The notes below the pieces were generated by a model that did not search any database, was not told where the DNA came from, and saw only the letters and a program-made list of their open reading frames with translations. A program made the position numbers and the translations under genes. Of a stretch of DNA of 64,000 bases, positions 53,582 through 63,268 are shown one piece after another. Where the stretch lies: assembly GCA_932521035.1 (NCBI GenBank), contig OW051493.1:620001-684000 (forward strand). The letters are read 5' to 3'. How positions within the stretch are numbered: the first letter of the stretch is position 1; the number at the start of each line of letters is the position of its first letter. The stretch is from Oscheius dolichura. Its lineage: Eukaryota; Nematoda; Chromadorea; Rhabditida; Rhabditidae.

Positions 53582-56500
53582 CTATTGCCAATGTTCAAAT
53601 CTATAAAATTGGGAATACATAAGAGCCGTCGACGCGATGGCATCCTCCACTCCGACTGTTTTTTGGGGATATTTACAGACAAGAACCGGAGTGAAGACGA
53701 AGACAGCATTGTCACGGATCCACGAAGACAGAGGGCTGTAAAAATACGGATTACTTTGAAAAATTGACTTCCTGGGGGGAAAAGAAGGGGGAAATCTTCC
53801 ATTTTAGCTCATATTTAGCCCAGTTACTTCATTTTTTCGCTCTCTCCAGGTAGAAAATGACAAAAAATGCAGTAAAAATACTGGCTATCCGTGAAAAATT
53901 AAGAAAAATAAGGATTGGAGGCCTTTTTAACCATAAAAATGGTTGAAAAAGGGCTGTTTTAGCACTATTTCTCCATTTTTCTCTTCTGCCTGCTGTTTAC
54001 AACTGTAAAAACAGTAAGAAACGTACTTGTGTGGATCAAATGAATAAGTCTTTCCAATGTGTTTATCCAGCGGGAAATTATCAGCCATCCGTATTTCTAG
54101 CATGTCAGAATCATGAGAATCCTGAATTTTTCCTCTTTCGGGAGGTACTGTAAGGAATTACCGGGATATTACAGGAGATTTTACCGGCCAGTCGAGCTCC
54201 AGCAGAAAGAGCCGAGCCAAGATTTGACCAATCCGAGCCTGTACTGACCTACAAAGCGGTTTTGCGTATTTTGCTGTCTAATTGCGGCTGTTAGCTGTCT
54301 AACTGTGGCTTCTAAACTGTCTAGCTGTGGCTGCCAAAAGAGGGCGTTACCCTTCCTTCATCCCATTTTTACTACTTTTAAAGGTCTAACTACCAAAAAT
54401 ACAGTAACCCACCATAATATGATATGTCATGCATTGAAAATGGATCCTTTGTAGTCTATATTTCCCATTTTTTGAGTTTTGATCCTTTATATCCCTTCCG
54501 TAGGTCTTCATCAACCAATAGAGCATCTCTACTACCTAGAATCGATGTTTTCTTCATTTTTAACCGGAATAAAACAAGAAAAAACTGGGAAAAACCTTGT
54601 GAGGATGGGTAGTTCCACTTTGGGTGGGATATTCTTCCATATAGGGCCCGCCGGCCACGTGAGAGAGAAAAGACAACTCCTGCTCGTTGATACCAATGGA
54701 ATCCACATGGGGAATTATCTAAAACAATTATTTTTTTTATTAATTTTTATAAAAATATAGTAAATTTCTTCAAAAAAAAATTCAAGGAAAAGGCGAAAAA
54801 ATGAACTAGAAAACGCTGTAACGGTACTCGGACAAATTTTAAAGGGTCCCGTAGCGATTGGCGGGCTGTTTTCTATAAAAGTTGTGTATTTTCCGCCCAG
54901 GACCTTTTCCATAGTAAAATTATTTTATTTGATTGAAATATTTAGCGTCCCAGTGAGTTCAAACATCGAAATTTTGAAAATATCAATTTTGAGACTCAAT
55001 CATGGTTTCCAGACCCACCAAGACCATTTTTTAAATTAAAAGCGCCCGGAACTAATTTTTAAAATAAACATTACGTTTAATAGTCATTCCTTACCTTATT
55101 TAAGACCAGCGACAGGAAATCGCCGTCTCCTAAACTTCCCAAATGGAAATGAATTGGAAGCTGGATGAAAAATTGTAAAAATATATGAGAAATGCTCACT
55201 TTTGGGGAGATTTGAAGAATATTCCATCGCAGTTTTTGTAGTTTATCCAGGCGGGACTCTTTTTCCTGAAAAAAAAGTAGAAAACAATTGGGAAAAATAG
55301 AGAAAATGGATAATACCAAAAAAGCGTTTTTGAGATGTTGGCTGTCTAACTGTGGTCGTTAACTGTCTAATTGTAGTTTTTAGCTGTCAAACTGTAGATT
55401 GGGAATTTGTTTTTCCTGCCGAGCGTTTACGGGTGCAGAAAGCGGCTTTTTAGGATAACAAACCTGAAATTCGAGGAGATGAACCCCCGAAACGAGAATC
55501 AAGTCTGGCTTGAATTGTTGAACCGTGTTGAAGAGCATTTCCATGACGAGGGCGCTGCTACTAAAAATATCGTGGCTTGTAATAAACCGGCTACTACTGG
55601 GAGAGACCCAATCGCCCAGGATTTCACCCTTCTTGTACTCTAAAATCACGTGCAACTCATCCTGAAAGAAATTTCCAAAATAAGAAAGAAAAGGAAGAGG
55701 TGAACCTTGGTAATCCGGGTAGAATTGACTTTTTTCACTCCGGGATGGAGGAGAGCCTGGCTACGGGGGCCGATTGGACCGACGAGGTAGACCTGAAACG
55801 GAGAAAGGGAAAAAATCTCTTGGTGCGAATACTGTGAGAAAAAAACGAGCTAGACAGCTTTTTTGAAGACTAACTGTCTAACTATGGTTTTTAGCTGTCT
55901 AACTGTGGCGGTTAGCTGTCTAACTGTGGCTCGTGGTTTCTAAACTGTCTAACTGTGGCTTGTGGCTGTGTAACTGTGGCTCGTGGCTTCTAAACTGTCT
56001 AATTGTGGCTGAATTACTTCGGTAGCCGGGAAACTTGAAGCAATCCTATCCGCCAGTAGAGCGGCATTTCCTCCCAGTTGTCGGTGTGACTTCCTAGTGA
56101 ATTCCGCCTGTTTTACAAGAATATTAAAAGCTTCTTCCGATGCCATATATCTAATTTACTGGCTTATTACAGATTACAGTAATTTACCGTTCAGCAGCGG
56201 CTCCCCGTTGGAAGAAATACGAAAACGTCTCCTGGAATTCTTGCAACGATGTGATCAATTCGTGGTTTTTCCCATTTGTAATGGTGGTATTCAACGATTC
56301 GATGACATTCACCCCCGGGGCGACTAGATCCACATTTACACTGAATCTGAAGGAAAAAAGGTTTAAAATATAAAAAAATAGAGGAAAATTACCCGATGAC
56401 GACCCTCTTGAAGGTGGATGCCGGCTTGACTATCTCGTTCTGCCAGGCCTCGTCCATTGACAGCTCGATGGATTGGACATGCTTATGGAATCCTTTAAAA

Positions 56501-57356
56501 ATCCGACTGAAAACAGGGGGAAAATAGATTTTTTAATCTTAATTTTGGCTAGAGATACCTTTTTTCTGTTTCGGTTTTTGTTTGTATACAATTTATCTTT
56601 AAAAAATTTGATTTCTTGAGGTCAATGACGCTAAAATCTCTTATAAAACAAGGAAAATACGTTTTGAGCGTTATTTTTCTCTTCTTATGGGTTTGAAAAG
56701 TTGTCTAGATTTAATGTGATCTTTAAAAATAACGGTTTATTCATATTTTTTGGCATAAAATGAGCCGGAATGGAGGGAATTCTACTTTTTCATTTTTTTC
56801 AGTGCGCGCTGTTTACAAGACGTAATTTAGTAGATAACAGGGACGGAGGGTTCGAAACGTCGTTTCTCTTCTACTTATGAGTTTAAAAAGGTGGCTAGAT
56901 TAATTTAGACCTTTAAAAAGAACGTTAATTGCTATATTTTGGAGTAAAATGAGCTGGAATGGAGGGAATTCTACTTTTGGAGCAGTGTACGCTGTTTACA
57001 AATCGTAATTTGGTACAAAATTGGAAAAGATGGTCGTAAACGTCGAATGTATCGACTTTTTCTGCCTTTTCGTTATTTATAAAGTCTTCTAAACACAGAA
57101 AATGCATTAAAAATGGGAAAAAACAACGAACAAAAAAATGTAAGAATTCGCCTTTTTTCGGGGTTCTGGTTATTTTAACCCATTTTTGGCTCTTTTCCCT
57201 TTTCCTGCATAGTTTTAGCAAAAGTTCAATTTTTATTGATTAATAAACTTATTAAAAAACATAAACAAACCTATATAAAAGTGGAATAATAAAGAAGAAG
57301 ACGGCTAGCCGAAGATTTCGATGCCTCGGGGCGAATAGTAGCTGTTCTCCGAACAT
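53582..57356 (-). CDS. ADPGK: ADP-dependent glucokinase (ADPGK-like) with altered catalytic motif
   Basis: ER-associated kinase that phosphorylates glucose with ADP. Thirteen exons on the minus strand: 57356-57271, 56506-56393, 56346-56188, 56150-56018, 55792-55706, 55661-55464, 55265-55200, 55160-55095, 54718-54596, 54535-54413, 54248-54162, 54121-54027, 53735-53582; 496 aa (human 497). N-terminal TM anchor (LAVFFFIIPLLY), FSVNVDLVAPGVNVIE, FQRGAAAER, RQLGGNAALLADRIA, VYLVGPIGPRS, DELHVILEYKKGE, RFITSHDIFSS, LILVSGVHLLEFQ, HFHLGSLGD, VDSIGINEQELSFLSH, RIHFQCMTYHI, then FTPVLVCKYPQKTVGVEDAI. The usual TVGLGDAI reads TVGVEDAI here: the catalytic Asp is kept but the preceding Gly is Glu. Introns carry a 14-23 base minisatellite. 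The family call is firm; activity is doubtful. Confidence 0.9.
54276..54345. repeat. Minisatellite, unit GCTGTCTAACTGTGGCTTCTAAA (about 14-23 bp), block 1
   Basis: Three to four imperfect units of the type CTGTCTAACTGTGGC occur in an ADPGK intron. Related blocks are at 55327-55395, 55850-56010 and 60545-60590. Confidence 0.8.
55327..55395. repeat. Minisatellite, block 2
   Basis: Units GGCTGTCTAACTGTGGTCG, AACTGTCTAATTGTAG and AGCTGTCAAACTGTAG. It lies in the ADPGK intron upstream of the LILVSGVHLLEFQ exon's 3' side. Confidence 0.75.
55850..56010. repeat. Minisatellite, block 3 (longest)
   Basis: About eight units of CTGTCTAACTGTGGC with spacers such as TTCTAAA and TCGTGG. It fills most of the 225-base ADPGK intron between the ATE and VYLVGP exons. 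Confidence 0.85.
56685..57050. repeat. Tandem duplication in ADPGK intron 1
   Basis: Two units of about 185 bases share GGAATGGAGGGAATTCTACT and CGCTGTTTACAA, each ending in a GGTCGTAAACG/GGTTCGAAACG motif. No coding content. Confidence 0.65.
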
Positions 57357-59190
57357 TCCAAGATATTAGAATCGGGAATTCAAAAATCTGACCCGTTACC
57401 CACGACGAGGAGACCAAATTAGAGATAAAAATACGGGCGACATTGTTGTTTTTGGCAGGGAGAGAGAGCGACGGGACCCTGCTGTTATTGATCGACCAAA
57501 AGATCAACTCCCCCCGGTTTCTCCGTCTCTCTCTATCTATTCTAATGGTTCTGTAAATAACAACCACAATTTATTGACTACGGTAGGGCGCGTTTATTTT
57601 TCAAACGACGGCATTTTTGAGCAAACGACAGCTTTTCGATTTTTCCCGCTTCTATCAGTTTTGAACTCTTTTTTTTAATGTTTTATTCAGTCTATTTCAT
57701 GGAAGAAGAGAATTTTGCGTAATAGCTCATCTTTTCACGCGAAAATAGCGAATAAAATAATTTTAGCCTAAAATCCGGGTATTTCAGAGAGCTGATAGGG
57801 AAAAGAAGGTTTGAAGCATTTTATACACATTTATTCTCATTTTTTTATTATTTTTGGGTTCTATAAAGTTTATTTTATGAGAAAAAAAGGGAAGGTGCCG
57901 TTTTAAATTCTCGTGATTTTATTATTATAAAACGCCGTCTGCTTCATTTTTAGCCTAGAAATCTGTTCAATTTTAACCTGTCTTGAAAATGACGGGATAA
58001 TGTCTTTTTCCCTAACCGTCAAGCTTTTCAGTCCAGTAATTTGTCAACTTTTTATTAGATTAAAAAGCGCAACTGAAACAAGCGAAAGATCTCCACATTT
58101 CGTTCCAAAAAGCTCGCTTTTCGCTTTTTCAGTTTCACTTGTCTCGCCATTTTGTGCTTTTCTTTCCGTTTTTTCTCCACTTTTTAGGCATTTTCAAGAT
58201 AATATTCAGGCTAAATCGGTAATTTGAAGTACGTTATTGGTTAGCGTTCAATTCTATTAGTTGTCATTCAGAAAAGATTCAGAGACGAAATTCTCAGGGG
58301 ATTCGCCCAGAAATCGAGCGAGCATTCGTTTTTGGCCTCCTTTCTTTCGAAAACTTGACAAACTACACTGTATATTTTCCTACTTTTAAGGCAGCTCTCG
58401 AACATACTTCGAAGATTTTCTAAAGTTATAAATTCTCTTTAAAACTTGGAAAATAGAAAGACAAATGGTACAATAGTTATATTATGTTGTAGCTACCATT
58501 CGACGTCTTTTATTTATTCTTTAGGTTTTTTCGTTTCTGTTTTTTGTTCCTAGGAAATAAAAGGAAGAATATAGCCAGTAAATGACAGAAAACCATCACA
58601 TTTTTGCTACCTCATTCCCGTTTTTTTTGTAGTTTTAGGAGCAATACTTAGAATCATAGAAAAGTTTGATAATAATTGGAAAAAGCTACCATACTAATTT
58701 TCCTAATTTTTTCCGCCCCACTGCTACTATTTCATGTTCATCTTTCCATTCTTCACTCCTTCTAGCCCTACTGATCAAAAATTAGTTCCACATCTCATTT
58801 TCTATCTAAAACTCGGGAAACTACACAGATTTTGTCATATTTTCCTACTGTAAAACATGCATACCGGCCTCGAACCATTTTGAAGATTTTTTAAAGTTAT
58901 AAATTCTCTTTAAAACTTGGAAAATAGAAAGAGTTCGATCCGTTGACTGTTGGGTATAGGCTACATATTTTACATTTCTTTTGCTCTTATTAGTTTTTTT
59001 TCTAACAAAAGACGTCTAGCTAGAATAAATAGAAGTCAGTAAAGAACGGAAACTGCATATTTTCATTACCATTTCCTTATATTTTTGGGAATTTGAGGAG
59101 GAATACTTAATTTTCCTAATTTTCTCGTTTTACTTTCGCTATTTTATGCTCATCTTTCCCATCATCATATTCTTCTCCACTCGTTCATCA
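57357..59190. other. Divergent intergenic region between ADPGK and LUC7-like genes
   Basis: Purine-rich TCTCTCTC/GAGAGAG tracts near 57460-57535 lie upstream of the ADPGK start. Between 58360 and 59050 there is a diverged direct duplication with a period of about 470 bases: TAAAGTTATAAATTCTCTTT recurs near 58423 and 58895. No exons are supported. The region should contain both promoters, but no core element is recognisable. Confidence 0.5.
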
Positions 59191-59200
59191 ATTTTTCCAG
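59186..59200 (+). promoter_or_regulatory. Splice-leader-type acceptor of the LUC7-like gene
   Basis: TTTTTCCAG ends at 59200, 33 bases before the start codon, with no donor in a nearby upstream exon. This is the usual position for an SL1 trans-splice acceptor. It could instead close a 5'-UTR intron. Confidence 0.5.
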
Positions 59201-59233
59201 GAAAAAAAGACACAAAAGGGAGGAAAATAAGAG

Positions 59234-62200
59234 ATGTCAGCTCGAAATGCAATGGCAGCTATGCTGGATGAGCTGATGGGAACAAAAAGGAACCTGGATA
59301 TTGGGACAGATCTGACCGTAACCTATGATGTAAGCCTAATTTTCCCGCTTTTTCAAATATTCAGTTTCCCGCCCAATTTTTACCTATTATTTTCCTTTCA
59401 GGACCCGAATATTTGTAAATTTTACATTGCCGGCTTCTGTCCACACGAGATGTTCGTCAATACGAAGGCAGATCTAGGTAGGACCCATTTTTCAAAAAAA
59501 AGCTACTTTTTCTCATTTTTTTCAGGCCAATGTCATAAAATCCACGACGACAAGTTGAGAATAGAGTACCCGTCGAGTTCGGCCTTCGAAAAAATGGGAT
59601 TCGAACAGGATTTTCTGAGATTTTTGATAAGGTTGGAGGACGATAATCAGAGGAGGATCAAGAGGAACAAGGAGAAACTCAATCAGACTGATGCTTTGAC
59701 ACAAGTAGGCAACACTCATAATAACGACTAAATTCTATTAGACAAAAAAAAACTAATAAAGAGCCGCTAAAACTTGGAAAAATTGGGCAATTTTTGAGTT
59801 AAAATCATATTTTTTTTGGTTCTATTCTTCGGTTAAAAAAGGAAGAATTGAGAAACCCTCCGTTTTTTGGTCCATGTTTCGAAAATTACAATTCAAATAG
59901 TCAGGAAAAGCTCCAATGAAGCAAACTCTTATTACCCAAAGATTGGCCATAAGTTTTCGAGTTTTATTAGAACCCGGCTTTTCGGTTTTGCTTTGTTCTA
60001 CAAAAAAGAGATGGTGTTCCGTTGCACACTGACAGTTACTAAACATTGTAGTGGGTGGTTTAGATTTATAAATTCTCCATAAAACTGTGAAAATCTCAAA
60101 CAAAATCCCTTTTTTTCAGAAAAGAGAAGAGGAGCGAATAGCCGGGATCAGGGCCGAACTGGCCCAGGTGGAAGAGGATATAAAGCGTGTAATGAAGGCG
60201 ACAGAAGAAGCCGGAGCCAGGAATGACGTCTCCACCACATTAGAATTGGTAAAACAGAGCGAAATACTGGAACAGTCACGACTGTCACTAATTACTGTAG
60301 GTTACTTTACTTTAACATAAAAAAGAGGAAATTTGTAGAAAATGGAAATGCCAGACTTGACCAATATCCCCCCGGCTTTGGCACCGATGCTAGTGGAACA
60401 GGAAGGACGACAGAAGGATGTGAGTTGAAGATTTTTTCTGTTCTTACCAGTTTTTTTGAAGAACAGTTTTATTTGAAGGATAAGTGACACATTTCTGAAA
60501 TTTGCTAGCCAAGTTCCATAATTCCAGCGTTTTTTTTTTGAGGATTTGGCTGTCTAAATGTGGCTTTTAGCTGTCTAATTGAGCCTAATCCACTAATCTC
60601 TTGTATGGACGTTTATTTCCGTGTTTTTTTTTTTGTAAATTATCTGTCTCAACGCTGCCATAAACTGGACCCCTGGCGTGTACTTGGATCTGTGGATCAA
60701 TAAATCCCAAAAAAAATAGTTCGAAACTCTATCCAGACCCTTTCCACGGATCCCGAAACGGTCTGAACTTCCCAATAGCTCTATTTCGGCTAATTCTGGC
60801 GAACACAAGTCAATTTTTGTCCGGATTTTCCTTTAAAAAGGCTTCAAAACACAAAAAATTACATTGTCCGGAAGACTTCGGCTCTCATCAGCTCCATCTT
60901 GACCACAAAACCAACCATTCAATACAATTTCTGGATCAACAAAAAAGACCGGATCGGAATGCTTACATTCCTTGAATTTTCTACTCTATGAATAGGCAGA
61001 TCTCTGTCTGTCTGTCTGCATGACATGTCGTCTGTGTAGATTGACAGGTCAAATGAGAGAGAAGCAGAAAGTTTCGATCGTCAGATCTTATCCGACTGTC
61101 AATTCTTTTTCGATCGAAATAAACTAATCCCAACGCGGCTGGAGGCATACTGGTTATGGTATAATTAGAACCTAAAAGTCCCAAAAATCCTTTATAATAA
61201 TCAGCTTTTTAGGTTTGTGAAGTGTGCGGCTCAATGCTAATCCGTAACGATGCCCAAGTCCGCGTCGAGGAGCATCTAATGGGGAAAATGCACATGGGAT
61301 TCGCGAAAATTCAGGTTACAATCAAGGAATTAAAGGTCAGTTGCTGGATTTCAGGGTTACCTACTCCTTATCTCGGTCTCTGAATATTTATCTGTGTGTT
61401 TTTGTTCCATGTTCCACTTTTTAATAGACATATATACAGTACTACCTGAGATCACCTGAGCCGTGAGACGAAGTCCAAACAGGTACCCTTCTCCGGGATT
61501 CCAGGGGTTCCAACACAGAGTTTGCGCCAGCGTTGGCGCATTTCTGGTACGCGCGCCAGCTTGGCGCTTTCCTGGTGCAGGCCCCTTCTTGACGCCTTTA
61601 CGGTGCATCTAGCATACTGTAATGATTAAATACGAGGCGTTGCACCGAAAATACTAAAAACTGGCGCCACACCTAAAATGCGCCATGCTGGCGCGAATCC
61701 GGTTGAAAACCTTACTTTTGGGTTTTTTTTATAAATTCAATATCTATTGCTCTTCCAATACCAAAAAGCTATAATTTCTTATTTTTATGGGTCTAGTGAA
61801 AAAAAACAGGTTCAACTTAGATAATTGGGCTTTTACTCCCTTTCCCGAACTCGGCGGATGAGCGCTCTCTCTCTCTGTGTCACAGGTGCTTTTATTTTAG
61901 CCAGGGATACTGCAAATATGAGGAATAATGCGAGGTTTTCAGGAGAAGTTTCGAAAACAAGAAGAGGAAAAGGATAAAGAGAGAGAGGAGAGGAAGAAGA
62001 AGAGGGACGAAACTGGACGGTGAGTTTAGAGCTCTAATTATGAAAAAGGGGGACGCTAGTTAGTTCAGTCGCTGCGGGACCCGCTACCGGAAAAAAAAGG
62101 TTCCTGACAGTCCCTTTAAACAAGAGGGGAAATTGTCAGGATAATAGAAAGGCGGATCTACTTTCATCAAACGCAGAAATTCCCCCTCTTGCCAATTTTT

Positions 62201-62919
62201 ATGATCCATTTTTCCATTAGGCAAAACTATCCGGGAACCATTTGACTAGGAAAACGCTTTAAAAATGACCTTCAGTCCATTTCTAAGGGAAAAGACACCG
62301 ACTCAATTTTCGTGGGACGCCTCCGCTGCGAGACCCGGTTTGAAGAAGGCTGGTCCCGCAGCGGAGTTCTTTTTCCCGTTGGTCTATAGGTAACTTCTGG
62401 ACCTCATTTGAAAGTTGAAGTTTCAAATTGAGATTATAGCAGTACAGGATCGAATAAAAGTGATGGCTTATCGCAAGTGAATCTTATATCTTTCCCTTGA
62501 AAACTTTTTTTTCTACGAGTCCCAAAATCCTTTCCCCTCTCATATTCCTCCAAGTTTTACCTAGAGTAACCCATTTTACAGTTCTTTTCCTATAAAGATC
62601 CTCTATATTTTAGATCTGAAAGAGGTAGAGATGATAGAGTCGACAGAGTGGACAGACGGGACCGTGATAGAGAGAGGGAGAAGGACAACAACCGGGGACG
62701 GGATCGCCGTGACAGAGATCGAGACGTCAGAAGGTAGGCAGCTCACAATGTTTTGGCTCGTCCATTTATATTTCCAAAACTATTTTCTGTACTTGATGGA
62801 CTCCTAATATATCCACATTTTCCAGACGTTCCCGATCGCGTTCCCGTGATCGTCAGGGGGATCGTCACCGTGGAGGAGGAGGAGACCGTGGCCGCTACAA
62901 TGATCGCCGCCGCCGCTAA
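59234..62919 (+). CDS. LUC7L: LUC7-like U1 snRNP-associated splicing factor
   Basis: Nuclear factor that stabilises U1 snRNP at weak 5' splice sites. Nine exons: 59234-59329, 59402-59477, 59526-59704, 60120-60296, 60339-60419, 61213-61335, 61943-62019, 62614-62733, 62826-62919; 340 aa. Domains: N-terminal helix (AMAAMLDELMGTKRN); zinc finger 1 (CKFYIAGFCPHEMF..CHKIH); a coiled coil (EEERIAGIRAELAQVEEDIK); zinc finger 2 (VCEVCGSMLI..EHLMGKMHMGF); a KE-rich helix; and an Arg/Asp/Ser-rich tail (RSRSRSRDRQGDR) ending in poly-Arg. A new start codon appears 235 bases downstream on the same strand, so it is likely the first gene of an operon. Introns 5 and 6 host repeats. Confidence 0.92.
60995..61155. 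repeat. TCTG-cored dispersed repeat (partner 51945-52125)
   Basis: GATCTCTGTCTGTCTGTC, then TGTGTAGATTGACAGGTC, AGAGAAGCAGAAAG and the closing CGCGGCTGGAGGCATACTGG parallel 51945-52125 in the same order. It lies in LUC7-like intron 5. Confidence 0.75.
61520..61705. mobile_element. Palindromic MITE, family P2, GC-rich member
   Basis: GCGCCAGCGTTGGCGCATTT at the left and AAATGCGCCATGCTGGCGC at the right, with the family's central TAGCATACTGTAAT. It lies in LUC7-like intron 6. Confidence 0.8.
62270..62390. repeat. Hairpin with CGCTGCGGGACC-type motif
   Basis: CTCCGCTGCGAGACC and GGTCCCGCAGCGGAG pair around a short loop, preceded by CAGTCCATTTCTAAGG. Related hairpins or half-sites are at 19350-19397, 62065-62080 and in the MITE at 8989-9563. 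Confidence 0.6.
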
Positions 62920-63153
62920 CTACCCACAGGTATTCCAACAAAAAAAAACAGATGAGCTTTATTCACTACTTCCTGCTTTTTCTCCTCCTCAATTTGTTCA
63001 CTATATAATAATCGGCTTTGAAAGAAAATCAACAATAAACTCGTTTTACAAATTATTCATATATCATTTGACTAGTGGTCTATCCCACTTTTCTTCTCAA
63101 TTTATTGCTATTGTTAAACATTATTTAATTTTTTTTAGATCTAAAAAGTATAG
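62920..63153 (+). promoter_or_regulatory. Probable operon intercistronic region
   Basis: The 234 bases between the LUC7-like stop and the next start contain an AATAAA at about 63033 and a strong TTTTTTTTAG acceptor near 63130-63138, followed within 16 bases by ATG. This fits SL2 trans-splicing. Confidence 0.5.
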
Positions 63154-63268
63154 ATGGTTGTTAGAATAGGTGGTAGTGGGGTAGAAGAAGAACTGGGAGA
63201 TGAGGACATCAGTGAGAGACCCTGCTGCTGTGAAGAATATGTAACCAGGCCGGTAAAAAGAGCAAAAG
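63154..63268 (+). CDS. First exon of an unidentified downstream gene (3' part outside window)
   Basis: ATG at 63154 begins MVVRIGGSGVEEELGDEDIS, then ERPCCCEEYVTRPVKRAK, with a GTTAGT donor at 63269. The acidic stretch, a Cys triplet and the basic end are unfamiliar. No second exon was found before 64000. Confidence 0.45.
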
